A stretch of 64,000 nucleotides of DNA, taken from NCBI RefSeq assembly GCF_014654365.1, contig NZ_BNAY01000001.1, forward strand, positions 930,001 through 994,000, written 5' to 3'. Source of the DNA: Amycolatopsis oliviviridis. GTDB taxonomy: Bacteria; Actinomycetota; Actinomycetes; Mycobacteriales; Pseudonocardiaceae. The position numbers were made by a program, and so were the translations under genes. The notes beneath the pieces are model-generated. The model did no database searches, had not been told where the DNA came from, and saw only the letters and a list, made by a program, of their open reading frames with translations. Shown here one piece after another: positions 1 through 11,202 of the stretch (the first letter of the stretch is position 1; every line of letters starts with the position of its first letter).

Positions 1-2208
1 GGGACCTGCCCCGGGCTGAACTTCGTCTACGCGCACTTGAATCGCGCGATCGTGCAGCGTGACCTCCCGATGCTGTTCGTCACCGGTCCCGGCCATGGCG
101 GGCCGGCGCTCTACGCGCAGACATGGCTCGAGGGCAGCTATTCGGAGGCTTGGCCGGAGGTGTCCTACGACGAGGCGGGCCTGCGAAGGCTCTGCCGTCA
201 GTTCTCTTTCCCCGGCGGCGTTCCCAGCCATGTGGCGCCGCACGTGCCGGGGTCGATCCACGAGGGCGGGGAGCTCGGCTACTCACTGGCGCACGCGCAC
301 GGTGCGGCGTTCGACAATCCGCACCTCGTCGTGGCGTGTGTGGTGGGGGACGGCGAAGCGGAGACCGGGCCGCTCGCCACGAGCTGGCAGTCGGGCCGGT
401 TTCTCAATCCGGTCCGTGACGGCGCGGTGCTGCCCATCCTGCATCTGAACGGCTACAAGATCGCCAACCCGACCCTGCTGTCCCGGATCGCCGGGTCGGA
501 ACTCGACGAACTGTTGCGCGGCAACGGATACGCGCCGAGGTATGTCGAAGGGGATGACCCGGAACCCATGCACCAGGCCATGGCCGCGGCTCTCGACGAC
601 GTGCTCGACGAGATCGACGGCATCCAGGTGCGGGCGCGGTCCTCGGGACGCCCGCCGGAGCGGCCGCGGTGGCCACTGATCGTGCTCCGCAGCCCGAAAG
701 GGTGGACCGGACCCTCCTTTGTGGACGGCCAGCCGGTGGAGGGGACGTGGCGTTCGCACCAGGTGCCGCTTCCCGGGGTCCGCGAGCACCCGGAACAGCT
801 GAGCAGGCTCGAGGACTGGCTTCGGTCCTACCGGCCGGAACTGCTCTTCGACGAGAGCGGGCGGCCGACCGGTGAGGTCACCGCCCTGATCCCGCGCGGT
901 GACCGGCGGATGGGTTCGTCTCCACAGGCGAACGGCGGCCTCGTACTGCGGCCACTCGACCTGCCGGAGGTCGCCGCGCACGCGATCACCCTCGAACGGC
1001 CGGGTGGCACGACCGCGGAGCCGACGCGGGTACTCGGGAAATGGCTCCGTGACGTGTTCGCCCTGAACCGGCGCACCGCGAACTTCCGGCTGTTCGGGCC
1101 GGACGAGACCGCCTCCAATCGGCTCGAAGCGGTTTTCGAAGTGACCGCGAAGACGTGGCTGTGCGAGACGCGGCCGGTCGACGACAACCTCGCCGCGGAC
1201 GGCCGGGTGATGGAGGTGCTCTCGGAGCATCTGTGCCAAGGCTGGCTCGAGGGCTACCTGCTGTCCGGTCGACATGGGCTCATCTCGTGCTACGAGGCCT
1301 TCGCACACATCGTCGATTCGATGGTCAACCAGCACGTCAAATGGCTCAAGGTGCATCGGGGGATACCGTGGCGGCGGCCGGTGGCCTCCCTGACGTACCT
1401 GCTGACGTCGCATGTCTGGCGGCAGGACCACAACGGGTTCTCCCATCAGGATCCGGGATTCGTCGACCACGTGGCGAACAAGAGTCCCGAAGTGGTGCGG
1501 GTCTACCTCCCGCCGGACGCGAACACCCTGCTGTGGGTCGCGGACCACTGTCTGCGCAGCCGGGACTACGTCAACGTGATCGTGGCGGGGAAGAACGACG
1601 GCCCGGTCTGGCTGGGACGGGAGCAGGCCGCACTGCACTGCGCTCGCGGTGCCGGGATCTGGGAATGGGCGGGTGCGCACCCGAATCGCGAACCGGACGT
1701 CGTGCTGGCCTGCGCCGGCGACGCACCGACGGTCGAAGTGCTCGCGGCGGCGAAACTGCTGCGCGACCACCTGCCCGCCGTCGCGGTGCGCGTGGTCAAC
1801 GTGGTGGATCTGATGCGCCTGCTGCCCGAAACCTGGCATCCGCACGGAATGAGCGATCGTGAATTCGACTCGCTGTTCACGACGGACCGGCCGGTCGTCT
1901 TCGCGTACCACGGCTATCCGTGGCTGATCCACCGCCTCACCTATCGGCGGGCCGGTCACGCCGGGTTCCACGTGCGCGGGTATGTCGAACACGGGACCAC
2001 GACGACTCCGTTCGACATGCTGGTGCGCAACGACATGGACCGTTTTCAGCTGGTGATCGACGTGATCGACCGGGTGCCCGGGCTGCTCACGGGTGCGGGC
2101 CCGGTCCGGCAGCGGATGACCGACGAGAGGGAACGTCACCGGCGGTGGATCGTCGAGCACGGGGAAGACCTGCCGGAGATTCGCGAGTGGAGCTGGGAGG
2201 GACGATGA
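1..2208 (+). CDS. xfp: Phosphoketolase, 5' end outside window
   Basis: Thiamine-diphosphate enzyme that splits xylulose-5-phosphate and/or fructose-6-phosphate with phosphate into acetyl phosphate plus a shorter sugar phosphate; cytosolic. The frame is open from base 1 and the first residues, [15 protein letters not shown], match an internal family motif, so roughly 60 N-terminal residues lie upstream and a TTG at base 37 is not the true start. Visible motifs include [17 protein letters not shown] and, further on, [14 protein letters not shown] (cofactor region) and [11 protein letters not shown]. The gene overlaps the acetate kinase start by 4 bp (ATGA), so acetyl phosphate passes directly to ATP formation. 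The neighbourhood suggests a role in energy supply at low oxygen; its own promoter is not in the window. Confidence 0.95.
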   Translation, partial: GTCPGLNFVYAHLNRAIVQRDLPMLFVTGPGHGGPALYAQTWLEGSYSEAWPEVSYDEAGLRRLCRQFSFPGGVPSHVAPHVPGSIHEGGELGYSLAHAHGAAFDNPHLVVACVVGDGEAETGPLATSWQSGRFLNPVRDGAVLPILHLNGYKIANPTLLSRIAGSELDELLRGNGYAPRYVEGDDPEPMHQAMAAALDDVLDEIDGIQVRARSSGRPPERPRWPLIVLRSPKGWTGPSFVDGQPVEGTWRSHQVPLPGVREHPEQLSRLEDWLRSYRPELLFDESGRPTGEVTALIPRGDRRMGSSPQANGGLVLRPLDLPEVAAHAITLERPGGTTAEPTRVLGKWLRDVFALNRRTANFRLFGPDETASNRLEAVFEVTAKTWLCETRPVDDNLAADGRVMEVLSEHLCQGWLEGYLLSGRHGLISCYEAFAHIVDSMVNQHVKWLKVHRGIPWRRPVASLTYLLTSHVWRQDHNGFSHQDPGFVDHVANKSPEVVRVYLPPDANTLLWVADHCLRSRDYVNVIVAGKNDGPVWLGREQAALHCARGAGIWEWAGAHPNREPDVVLACAGDAPTVEVLAAAKLLRDHLPAVAVRVVNVVDLMRLLPETWHPHGMSDREFDSLFTTDRPVVFAYHGYPWLIHRLTYRRAGHAGFHVRGYVEHGTTTTPFDMLVRNDMDRFQLVIDVIDRVPGLLTGAGPVRQRMTDERERHRRWIVEHGEDLPEIREWSWEGR

Positions 2209-3314
2209 GGGTGCTGGCGCTGAATCCCGGCTCGTCGAGCCTGAAGACCGCCCTGGTGCAGGACGGGAAGCCAGTCGGCTGGGCGGCGTGGTCGTTGCCG
2301 GAGGCCGGGGACGACACCACGGTGGTGGGCGAAGCGCTCGACAGATGGTCCACAGTGGATGCTGTCGCGATCCGGTTCGTGCACGGTGGTTCGCGAGCCG
2401 GACCGGAACGGCTCGACGGCCTTGCGATCGGCGCGTTGCAACGGCTGATCCCGCTGGCGCCCTTGCATCAGCCGCGTGCGGTCGGCCTGGCCCGGGCGGT
2501 CTTCCGGCTGCGGCCGTCGATCCCGGTGGTCGCCGCGTTCGACACGTCGTTCCACGCCACCCTCCCTCCCGCGGCGACGCACTACCCGCTGCCGCGCGAA
2601 TGGACCCGGCAAGGACGGCTGCGCCGGTACGGCTTCCACGGCCTCTCCTGCCGGCACGCGGCGCGCCGTGTCGGGGAACTCCTGGATGTCGCCGAGCCCC
2701 GTCTGCTGTGCTGCCATCTGGGCGCGGGCGTTTCGGTGACCGCGATCCGCGACGGCTGGAGCATGGACACGAGCATGGGCTTCACGCCGCTGGAGGGACC
2801 GGCGATGGCCACGAGGTCCGGTTCGGTGGACCCGGGATTGCTGCTCCACGTGATGCGGACCGCGCCGATGGGCGCCGAGGAGATGGAGGACGCGCTCTAC
2901 CGTCGCTCGGGTCTGGCCGGGATGAGCGGGACCGACGGTGATCTGCGCTCGGTGCTCGCGTCGGCCACCACCGGGGATCCGGACGCGCTGGCCGCGATGG
3001 AGGTCTATCTGCACCGCGTTCGCCGCGAGATCGGGGCGATGGCGGTCGCGCTCGACCGGCTGGACGCGGTCGTCTTCACCGGCGGGGTCGCCGCTCACCA
3101 GCCTGAGTTGCTCGCGAGGCTCACGGAACCCCTTGGCGTCCTCGGCATCGAGGCCGACTCGGAGCGCTGCCTCGGGGACGGGGATCGCGTGGTCAGTCCC
3201 GAGGGTGCTTCGGTGACGGCACTCGTGCTGGGAACAGGGGAGGAGAAGGAACTCGCGCGGGCCGCGGAGGAGGTGCTGGCGGCCAGGACACGGCCTAAGG
3301 CGCCGACGGGCTGA
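2205..3314 (+). CDS. ackA: Acetate kinase
   Basis: Converts acetyl phosphate plus ADP to acetate plus ATP, giving substrate-level phosphorylation downstream of phosphoketolase. It begins with the family signature [10 protein letters not shown] (from residue 4) and carries [19 protein letters not shown], the [11 protein letters not shown] loop and VFTGGVAAH near the C-terminus, all typical of the ASKHA fold. At 369 residues it is somewhat shorter than the usual ~400. The ATG at 2205 overlaps the phosphoketolase stop (ATGA), so the two are almost certainly translationally coupled. Its 3' end overlaps the convergent universal stress protein gene by 20 bp. Confidence 0.95.
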   Translation: MRVLALNPGSSSLKTALVQDGKPVGWAAWSLPEAGDDTTVVGEALDRWSTVDAVAIRFVHGGSRAGPERLDGLAIGALQRLIPLAPLHQPRAVGLARAVFRLRPSIPVVAAFDTSFHATLPPAATHYPLPREWTRQGRLRRYGFHGLSCRHAARRVGELLDVAEPRLLCCHLGAGVSVTAIRDGWSMDTSMGFTPLEGPAMATRSGSVDPGLLLHVMRTAPMGAEEMEDALYRRSGLAGMSGTDGDLRSVLASATTGDPDALAAMEVYLHRVRREIGAMAVALDRLDAVVFTGGVAAHQPELLARLTEPLGVLGIEADSERCLGDGDRVVSPEGASVTALVLGTGEEKELARAAEEVLAARTRPKAPTG

Positions 3315-3762
3315 ACTGATGCGCGGCCCGCGGCGTCACGAGCACGGTCGGGCAGGTCGCGTGCCGGACGCACGCGGTGGCGACGCTCCCGAACGCGAGC
3401 CGCCTTCCCGTCGGGGAACCGAGCACCAGCAGCTCCGCGCCGTCCGCGGCGGACAAGAGTTCCGACGCCGGGTCGCCGGTGCGGATCTGGCACGTCACGT
3501 CCACCTCCGCCGCGAGTTCTTCACGGATCCTCGCGACTTCGGCCGCGAGCGGGTACCCGTGCCGGATCAGGATCCGTCCGTGGGGTTGTAGGGCCAAAGA
3601 CGATCCGGGGAGGAGGAAATCCTTGGGGCGGACCAGGACCACTTCGACGCGGACGCATCGCGCGCGGCCCTCGATGATCGCCCAGCGGACCGCCTGCTCG
3701 CCGTGTTCCGTCCCGTCGGTACCGACGACGATCCGACGTCCCGCGCCTGTTCGCTGGTTCAT
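3295..3762 (-). CDS. Universal stress protein, single UspA domain
   Basis: 155-residue UspA-fold protein. The N-terminus IVVGTDGTEHGEQAVRWAI gives the nucleotide-binding strand-loop, and the C-terminal part contains LVLGSPTGRR and the hydrophobic strand CPTVLVTP, corresponding to the ATP-binding G-2x-G-9x-G(S/T) region in degenerate form. The start at 3762 (MNQRTGAG) was chosen because purine-rich AAAGGGAAAGG precedes it; longer frames upstream do not resemble the family. It is transcribed away from the Acg-type gene at 4009, with which it shares a 246-bp upstream region holding a candidate DosR box, and converges on ackA with a 20-bp overlap. USPs are standard members of DosR regulons; the ligand here is unknown. 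Confidence 0.88.
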   Translation of the reverse strand: MNQRTGAGRRIVVGTDGTEHGEQAVRWAIIEGRARCVRVEVVLVRPKDFLLPGSSLALQPHGRILIRHGYPLAAEVARIREELAAEVDVTCQIRTGDPASELLSAADGAELLVLGSPTGRRLAFGSVATACVRHATCPTVLVTPRAAHQFSPSAP

Positions 3763-3911
3763 GGCCTTTCCCTTTTCGAGTTGGTGCCGAGGACGACGCC
3801 GGAGTCGTGTCATGACCTCACGTACACGCATTACCGCAGTGTCGGCCGGTCGACGGGGGCGTCGTAACCGCTGGAGGTCCCGGTTTCCCAGGTCCGAGCG
3901 GTCACCGGGGC

Positions 3912-3926
3912 GGTGCCGAAGGTCCC
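3912..3926. promoter_or_regulatory. Candidate DosR-type box between USP and Acg genes
   Basis: GGTGCCGAAGGTCCC reads GGGACCTTCGGCACC on the other strand. This keeps one strong half of the mycobacterial DosR core GGGACTWWAGTCCC and a weaker second half. The same 15-mer with TT instead of AA in the centre occurs at 7437-7451, upstream of another Acg-type gene. It lies 83 bp before the Acg start at 4009 and 150 bp before the USP start. Assignment rests on motif resemblance only. Confidence 0.45.
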
Positions 3927-4008
3927 GTCCCGACAGGGCCCACGGCACTGCCGCGCGCCCGGCCGCCGCGACACGCTGGAAACGTCCGCCGAGTGCTAGG
4001 AGCGCAGG

Positions 4009-4971
4009 ATGATCTTCACCGACTTCCCGGTGATCACCACGGCGCTGAAGGCAGCGGTGCGGGCGCCTTCCCCGCACAACACCCAGCCCTGGTTCTTCGA
4101 GGTGGGCGCCGAGGAGATCGAGGTACATCTCGACGAGGACCGCGTGCTGCGGGTGTGCGACCCCGACGGCAGGGAGGCCTGGCTCGCGTGCGGCGCCGCG
4201 TTGCTGAACATCGAGCTCGCGATCGCCGCCGCGCGGAGGCTTTCCAGCACCGAGCTCCTGCCGGATCCGGCACGCCCGTCGCTGCTGGCCAGGGTCGAGC
4301 TCGGCGGCAGGCATCGGACGAGCGCCGAGGAGCTACGGCTCGCCGCGGCCATTCCCCGCCGGTACAGCAACCGGCGCCCGTTCGCCGACCAGAAGGTCCC
4401 CGCCCACCTGCGGGTCGCCGCCGAACTGGCCGCCCGGACCGAGGGAGCTTGGCTGCTCATGGTCGACGAGGCGGGCCTGCTCGAGGCGACCGCGTCGCTC
4501 ATCAGGCGAGCCGACCATCTGCTGGCCCAGGACGACGCCTACCAGGCCGAGTCGCGCGCCTGGACCACCGGTCACGGCCGGGACGACGGGGTGCCCGCCT
4601 CCGCCGGCGGACCTCGGCCGGCAGGTGGGCTCCTCCCGGTGCGGCACTTCCACGAAAGCGAGGTCTCGCGGCCGTTCGAACAGGACCCGGTCGTCGCGGT
4701 GCTGACGACCTCCGACGACCGGCCGCAGACCCGGCTCCGCGCGGGACGGGCCATGCAACGGGTGCTGCTGTCCGCGACCATGGCGGGGCTGAGCGCCTCG
4801 TTCTACTCGCAGCCCATGGAGATCGCGTCCACGCGGGCCGAGCTGCGCGAGCTGATCGGCGGGGACCGTTATCCGCAAACCCTCTTCCGGCTCGGCTACG
4901 GCTACCCGGGCGTCCCGACGCCGCGCCGTCCGCTCGAAGCCGTCGTGCGTGAGAGGCCGCGGCCGGAATGA
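4009..4971 (+). CDS. Acg-family nitroreductase-like protein (copy 1)
   Basis: 320 residues; belongs to the Acg (Rv2032-like) branch of FMN-binding nitroreductases, one of the strongest DosR-induced families in mycobacteria. Mycobacterial Acg has been described as sequestering FMN rather than acting as an ordinary nitroreductase. The diagnostic N-terminal motif RAPSPHNTQPW (about residues 19-29) is intact, followed by CGAALLNIELAI and a central RYSNRRPF block. The C-terminal YPQTLFRLGYGYPGVPTPRR is also typical. ATG at 4009 has an AGGAGCGCAG ribosome site. It is the first of three full copies in the island. The cofactor and any reductase activity are not shown by the sequence. Confidence 0.88.
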   Translation: MIFTDFPVITTALKAAVRAPSPHNTQPWFFEVGAEEIEVHLDEDRVLRVCDPDGREAWLACGAALLNIELAIAAARRLSSTELLPDPARPSLLARVELGGRHRTSAEELRLAAAIPRRYSNRRPFADQKVPAHLRVAAELAARTEGAWLLMVDEAGLLEATASLIRRADHLLAQDDAYQAESRAWTTGHGRDDGVPASAGGPRPAGGLLPVRHFHESEVSRPFEQDPVVAVLTTSDDRPQTRLRAGRAMQRVLLSATMAGLSASFYSQPMEIASTRAELRELIGGDRYPQTLFRLGYGYPGVPTPRRPLEAVVRERPRPE

Positions 4972-4989
4972 CGCGGGAAAGAGGAGGGC

Positions 4990-6039
4990 TCAGGAGCGAT
5001 ACCAGGCGATCCCGCGATAGACGGCCTCGGCGGGGTCGTAGCCGTAACCGATGATGATGTTTCCGCTCATGGTGACGTGCTGGGCCACGATGGCGTCCAG
5101 ACCGGCGGGAGACGGCAGCCGACGAGGTGTCGCGTCCTCGTCCCACCAGACCGGGCGCACCGTCGTGCCGCCCGCCGACTCGCCGACGACCACACCGGCG
5201 TCGTCGATGTCGAAGCAGGTACTGCTGGTGTCCGACGGCAGCGGAGGCAGCACGGTGGGCTCGCCCGACCGGTCCCAGCGGACGCCGATCTGCTGCCCGT
5301 CCGTCGTCGCGCCCCAGCCGATCGTCGCACCGTCATTGGTGAGTCTCAGCGTCTGCCCGGCCCGGAAAGCCTGGCCACCGGCCAACAGCGTGGCCTGGCC
5401 GTCGCGGTTCCACGACACGCCGTCGGCGGCCACCACGCCTTGGTCGTTGACGCAGCAAGCGGTCGCGCGACGTGGCGAGGGCAACCGGCTGATCTCACCC
5501 GACCGGTTCCAGCGCACCGCGGTTCGCACGCCGGAGTCGTCTTTGGCGGTCCCCGCGACCTCGTCCAGTTCGTTCAGGTCGTGCGCCTGGGTCTCGCCGC
5601 CGGCCGTCAACGGTTCGAGTTCCACGAGGTGACCTTCCGGAGTCCACCGGATCGCGTGCCAGCGGTAGCCGGGTTCCATCACGCCGCCCAGCATCGAACC
5701 CCGGTCATTGATGCGGTTCACCGCACCCGAGACCGCATCGGCGGGCATTTCGAGCCTCTCCACGGCACCGGCGGGATCCCAGCGCACCGGCCGGAGTTGC
5801 TCGCCGTCGTGAAGAATTCCCGCGATAACACCGGTTTTGTTCACATCGCAGGCGCGCCCGCCGGAATACCCGTCGAGGACGGCCAAAGCGGACGGGTCGC
5901 CCTCGCGGTTCCAGCGGGCGGGGGTGGAGCCTGACTCGCCGACGACGAATTCGGTGTCACTGACCGAGTACGCGCTGGTGCCTTCACCGCCGGCCAGCGG
6001 CCGCAGGTCGATCGCGGTGTAGCCAGGTCGCTCGAGCAT
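4990..6039 (-). CDS. HAF-like repeat protein, possible beta-propeller
   Basis: 349 residues built from repeated units of about 45 residues containing W-(N/D)-R-(S/E/D)-G-E and a following N/D-x-x-G-x-x-x-G block (for example VRWDPAGAVERL, IRWTPEGHLVEL, VRWNRSGEISRL, VRWDRSGEPTVL). This resembles bacterial HAF-repeat proteins, which probably fold as propellers. No convincing signal peptide or membrane segment is visible, so secretion is unclear. Function is unknown. It lies alone on the minus strand between an Acg gene and the CBS/DoxX operon, and a hairpin at 6145-6192 separates it from that operon. The start at 6039 has only a modest ribosome site (AGGCGGTAGCG). Confidence 0.7.
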   Translation of the reverse strand: MLERPGYTAIDLRPLAGGEGTSAYSVSDTEFVVGESGSTPARWNREGDPSALAVLDGYSGGRACDVNKTGVIAGILHDGEQLRPVRWDPAGAVERLEMPADAVSGAVNRINDRGSMLGGVMEPGYRWHAIRWTPEGHLVELEPLTAGGETQAHDLNELDEVAGTAKDDSGVRTAVRWNRSGEISRLPSPRRATACCVNDQGVVAADGVSWNRDGQATLLAGGQAFRAGQTLRLTNDGATIGWGATTDGQQIGVRWDRSGEPTVLPPLPSDTSSTCFDIDDAGVVVGESAGGTTVRPVWWDEDATPRRLPSPAGLDAIVAQHVTMSGNIIIGYGYDPAEAVYRGIAWYRS

Positions 6040-6144
6040 CGCTACCGCCTGGGTGGTGGACGGGGCCGGGCACGAGTGGGCAGCTTAATGCGATCCGGGC
6101 GCACGGCGGCGAAAAGAGGACTGACCGGGTGAACACCTGGCTGT

Positions 6145-6192
6145 CATCGGGACGCTGTGTGGCCGGATTTCCTCCGCACAAGCGTCCCGATG
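6145..6192 (-). terminator. Hairpin after the CBS-DoxX operon
   Basis: An 11-bp perfect inverted repeat, CATCGGGACGC (6145-6155) and GCGTCCCGATG (6182-6192), lies 6 bp past the DoxX-type stop codon and before the HAF-repeat gene. There is no clear T-run. The position suggests a terminator or mRNA 3'-end stabiliser for the minus-strand CBS-DoxX operon. Confidence 0.55.
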
Positions 6193-6197
6193 GTGGT

Positions 6198-6710
6198 TCA
6201 GCGAAGCCAGCGATTGTGCTCCACAAAGGACAGGCGGGACCACCGGCCGCCCAAGCCGAGGTGATTTCCCGCCGCGGTGGCCGCCACAGCGATCAGAACG
6301 ACGGCGTAGACGAAGTGGTAGTCGATGACGGGATTGGTCGACAGGCTCGGCTCGCCGGTGATGGTCGTCCGGGCCGGTGGCCATTCCGCGACCCACATGA
6401 GCGCCATCATCACGGTTCCCGTGAAGGCCGAGATCCACAGTCCGATACCGACGGTCACGGCGAGGCCGATGCCCAGGAGGCCGATCATGAACAGCCAGTC
6501 CGCCCAAGCCGCACCCGCCCACGAACGCAGGGTGCCGGCGAACGGCCCCACGTCGACGTGGCTCAGGAACCCTTTGGTGGGAGAACCGCCGTTGACCCAG
6601 GCGTTGTTCGACGTCGTGGCGTAGCCGAAACCGAAAGCCTTGTCCGCGAAGGCCCACAGGAAGATCAAGCCGATGGAGATACGGAGAACGGCCAGACTCG
6701 TACTTTTCAT
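6198..6710 (-). CDS. DoxX-family membrane protein
   Basis: 170-residue integral membrane protein with four hydrophobic helices, at roughly residues 5-24, 70-92, 93-112 and 130-150. It opens with LAVLRISIGLIFLWAFADK, the typical start of DoxX/DoxD-like proteins. The family is linked to quinone or thiosulfate redox chemistry and to membrane oxidoreductase complexes, but the substrate cannot be read here. Its ATG overlaps the stop of the upstream CBS-BON gene (ATGA), so the two are co-translated. Location in the hypoxia island suggests a membrane redox role during respiration shutdown; this is inference. Confidence 0.82.
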   Translation of the reverse strand: MKSTSLAVLRISIGLIFLWAFADKAFGFGYATTSNNAWVNGGSPTKGFLSHVDVGPFAGTLRSWAGAAWADWLFMIGLLGIGLAVTVGIGLWISAFTGTVMMALMWVAEWPPARTTITGEPSLSTNPVIDYHFVYAVVLIAVAATAAGNHLGLGGRWSRLSFVEHNRWLR

Positions 6711-7366
6711 CGCTGTCCTCTTTGGAGGGAAGATGTGCGGGTGCGCCGGTCGTCCCAGACGAAATCGAGCCGGTTCTTCACCGCCAGCACGCCCGCGATG
6801 TCGGCGGAGAGTTCACCCGCGCGTTCCACCGCCCCGCGGCTGTCGAGCCTGCCGAGAAGGGTGACGACGCCGTCGGAGACGGTGACGGAGGCTTGACCGG
6901 GTGGCACCCGGAGAGTGTCCGCGAGGATGTCGTGTTCGACCGCCGTGCGGATCTCGTCGTCCGGACGGCGGAAGACGGCGAGCAGGTCGCGGCGCGCGAC
7001 CACACCGACCAGCTTCCCGGCTTCGACGACGAAGAGCCGCCGGATCCCCGCGTCGGCGAGCCGGACGGTGGCCGCGGTGACGGACGTGTCCGCGCCGATC
7101 GTGGCGGCCGGGCTGGTCATCAGATCCCGGGCCAGCAAAGCACCCGTCTTGCCGAGCCGGGCGTGACGACGACGACGGCGGCGATGGTCCAGACGGGTGA
7201 GCAGGTCCGCTTCCGACACCACTCCGACCGGGACCCCGGCGGCATCGACGACCGGGACCGCGCTGATCCCGTACCGCGCCAGCGTGTCGACGATCTGCTT
7301 GTACCCGGCGTCCTCGGCCACGCACACCGGGTTCGCCGTCATCACCTGAGAAACCTTTTGGCGCAT
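6707..7366 (-). CDS. CBS-pair protein with C-terminal BON domain
   Basis: 219 residues. Two CBS motifs (about residues 1-62 and 78-135; MTANPVCVAEDAGY and MTSPAATIGADTSV mark their starts) form a Bateman module that normally binds adenine nucleotides. A BON domain follows (about 150-205, VTVSDGVVTLLGRLDS). A basic linker, RRRRRRHARLGK, joins the CBS motifs. The architecture resembles hypoxic response protein-type CBS proteins of DosR regulons with a BON tail added. Start at 7366 (MRQKVSQVM) has AAGGGATT upstream; longer frames are unsupported. It is first gene of an operon with the DoxX-type protein and faces Acg copy 2 across 182 bp containing two candidate DosR boxes. Confidence 0.88.
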   Translation of the reverse strand: MRQKVSQVMTANPVCVAEDAGYKQIVDTLARYGISAVPVVDAAGVPVGVVSEADLLTRLDHRRRRRRHARLGKTGALLARDLMTSPAATIGADTSVTAATVRLADAGIRRLFVVEAGKLVGVVARRDLLAVFRRPDDEIRTAVEHDILADTLRVPPGQASVTVSDGVVTLLGRLDSRGAVERAGELSADIAGVLAVKNRLDFVWDDRRTRTSSLQRGQR

Positions 7367-7436
7367 GAGAATCCCTTGGCTGATCGCGTTCGGCTCGTTC
7401 CGTTCCGAAGCTAGACACACCGGGCGGTTCCCGGCC

Positions 7437-7473
7437 GGTGCCGTTGGTCCCGGAAGAGCGGGACTTCGGCCGC
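7437..7473. promoter_or_regulatory. Two tandem candidate DosR-type boxes
   Basis: Box A, GGTGCCGTTGGTCCC (7437-7451), matches the 3912-3926 box except for its two central bases. Box B, GGGACTTCGGCCGC (7460-7473), matches 10 of 14 positions of GGGACTWWAGTCCC. Centres are about 22 bp apart, two helical turns. Both sit between the divergent CBS-BON operon and Acg copy 2, so they could serve both directions. Confidence 0.5.
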
Positions 7474-7548
7474 GCCGGACGCCACTACCGTCGTGGGCCC
7501 GGACCGGAGTGGACTCGAACGAGATGTTCCGGAACGAGGAGCCGCCGC

Positions 7549-8451
7549 ATGCGAGAGTCGAACGACGCGGTGCGTGGGCAATGGTCGGACGGCGAGGTCG
7601 AGGTGCTCGCCAGGGCCGCGGTGAGCGCGCCGTCGACGCGTCGTGGACGGCCGTGGTCGCTCTCGCTCCCGGGGCGGCGTGTGGAAGTGACGGAGCATGT
7701 CGATCCGGCTGGTCCGTCGTCCACATCGGACCGTCTCGATCATCTGATCTCTTGTGGGGCGGCGCTGGCGAATCTCGTCCTGGGGGTACGCGTCCTCGGC
7801 TGGGGCGCAAGGATCAGCCTGGCGGCGGAGGAGGAGGCGCCACTGGTCGGCACCGTGGTCGCGACCAGGAGGGCGCCGCCGTCCGACCGCGATCTGCACG
7901 GCTACTCCGCCATCTCGCGCCGGGCGAGTCACGACGTCGAGTTCTCGCGGGTGCCCGTGGCGCCGGACCTGATGGCCCGGATCGTCCGGCGAGCACCCGG
8001 GGACGTGCACTGCCGGGTGGTGCACCCTGGCGAGCTGGGGCCACTGGCGGATGTCTTCGCTTCGACCAGGGACGAAACGGAACTGAACGCGTGGACCGCC
8101 GCCTGGAACATCGGCCGGGTCGGCGTGCGGTACTCACCCGGCTCCGGTGCCGAGCCGTGGGCCGAGGTCGCCCGTAGCTGGCCCCTGCTCCCCGACGGCG
8201 TGAAACTGGCCGCCCGGCTGAAAAGAGAGACCCTGGTGGTCTTCTGCGCCACCACCCAGCGCAGACCCGAGATGGTGTCGACCGGAGTAGCGATGGAGTC
8301 GGTGTGGCTCGCGGCGGTCGAAAGCGGGCTGGCGGCTTCGACCCTGACCCGTCCGCTTCGCGTGCCAGGGATCAGGAGCCGGCTTGTAGCCGAGCTGGCC
8401 CTTCCCGGCGCGCCGGGCTTGATCATGCGTTTGGGCTATCCGGCTGGGTGA
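7549..8451 (+). CDS. Divergent Acg-family protein (copy 2) with altered flavin motif
   Basis: 300 residues, clearly of the Acg family from [30 protein letters not shown] and the C-terminal PGLIMRLGYPAG. However, the signature that reads [10 protein letters not shown] in copy 3 is APSTRRGRPW here, losing the His-Asn-Thr-Gln block, and the central [13 protein letters not shown] segment is also altered. It may therefore have lost or changed FMN binding. ATG at 7549 follows GAGGAGCC; an earlier in-frame start has no family support. It faces the CBS-BON operon across two candidate DosR boxes and is followed by the sensor kinase gene. Whether it is still enzymatically active is open. Confidence 0.8.
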   Translation: MRESNDAVRGQWSDGEVEVLARAAVSAPSTRRGRPWSLSLPGRRVEVTEHVDPAGPSSTSDRLDHLISCGAALANLVLGVRVLGWGARISLAAEEEAPLVGTVVATRRAPPSDRDLHGYSAISRRASHDVEFSRVPVAPDLMARIVRRAPGDVHCRVVHPGELGPLADVFASTRDETELNAWTAAWNIGRVGVRYSPGSGAEPWAEVARSWPLLPDGVKLAARLKRETLVVFCATTQRRPEMVSTGVAMESVWLAAVESGLAASTLTRPLRVPGIRSRLVAELALPGAPGLIMRLGYPAG

Positions 8452-8542
8452 CTCGGATGCGTCCGGCAGGGTCGTCCCCGAGCGGACAACGCGTCATGTC
8501 TTGGCAGCGGGTCCGCTGAGTGGAACGCTGGGCCCGTCCTGA

Positions 8543-10303
<1,761 letters not shown>

Positions 10304-10317
10304 CGCGACGATCACGG

Positions 10318-10980
10318 CTAGCGGTCGCCGAACAGCGGGATCCAGTCCTCCTTCTTGAGCTCGGCCGCCAGCACGGCGGCCTGCGTCCGGCGCTGGATGC
10401 CGAGTTTGCCGAGGATCCGGGAGACGTAGTTCTTGATGGTCTTCTCCGCCAGGAAGAGCCGGTCACCGATCTCGCGGTTGGTGAGCCCTTCACCGATGAG
10501 TTCGAAGACCGCTCGTTCCTGCTCGGACAACGCGGCGATCGGATCCTCGCGGTCGTTCTCCCGCCGGATGCGGTTCATCAGCGCGGCGGTGGTGCGGCTG
10601 TCGAGCAGGGAACCGCCGTCGGCGATGGTCCTGATCGCGGAGACGAGGTCGTTGCCGAGCACCTGCTTCAGGACGAACCCGGACGCGCCTGCCATGATCG
10701 CGGTGAAGAGGGCTTCGTCGTCGGCGTAGGACGTGAGCATCAGACAGCGCAGACGCGGCCGAGCGGAGAGCAGTTCGCGGCACAGTTCGATGCCGGTGCC
10801 GTCCGGGAGGCGGACGTCCAGCACCGCGATGTCGGTGTCGCTCGCGGGAATCCGGGTGAGGGCCTCCGAGACCGACGCGGCTTCGCCGGAGATCTCGATG
10901 TCCGGCTCGCTGCCGAGCAGGTCGAAAAGCCCCCGCCGGACGATTTCGTGGTCATCGACCAGGAACACCTTGGTCGTCAT
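10318..10980 (-). CDS. DosR/DevR-like NarL-family response regulator
   Basis: 220 residues. The receiver domain (about 1-125) has Asp10/His11, the phosphoacceptor Asp55 in VLDVRLPDG, Thr83 and Lys105, at nearly the same numbers as in mycobacterial DosR. The C-terminal LuxR-type HTH reads [20 protein letters not shown], keeping the Lys-Lys-Asn set used by DosR to contact its operator. Start at 10980 ([10 protein letters not shown]) fits DosR length (217). The gene converges with the kinase and diverges from Acg copy 3 across a 222-bp region with two good DosR boxes, so it is likely autoregulated and the controller of this island. Confidence 0.93.
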   Translation of the reverse strand: MTTKVFLVDDHEIVRRGLFDLLGSEPDIEISGEAASVSEALTRIPASDTDIAVLDVRLPDGTGIELCRELLSARPRLRCLMLTSYADDEALFTAIMAGASGFVLKQVLGNDLVSAIRTIADGGSLLDSRTTAALMNRIRRENDREDPIAALSEQERAVFELIGEGLTNREIGDRLFLAEKTIKNYVSRILGKLGIQRRTQAAVLAAELKKEDWIPLFGDR

Positions 10981-11070
10981 GGCTCGCCCTCCCGACGCAG
11001 GTCCCGGCCGTGTGCCCGAAAGTACTCCGGCGCCCGGATCGACACACCGGTCTGTACGTCCTGTGGCGGA

Positions 11071-11113
11071 AGGGCTTTGGTCCCTCACCGGACAGCGTCG
11101 GGGCTTAGGTCCC
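11071..11113. promoter_or_regulatory. Two strong candidate DosR boxes
   Basis: AGGGCTTTGGTCCC (11071-11084) matches 11 of 14, and GGGGCTTAGGTCCC (11100-11113) matches 12 of 14, positions of the DosR core GGGACTWWAGTCCC. Centres are 29 bp apart. They lie 90-132 bp before Acg copy 3 and in the shared upstream region of the DosR-like gene. These are the best matches in the window. Confidence 0.65.
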
Positions 11114-11202
11114 GGCGATCCGAGTCCTCCGCACCTGCGCACCGCACCCCGGCCTGGCGCACGGTGGGATCCCGGCACGGCACGATCGAGGAGGGCGGGA
11201 GC

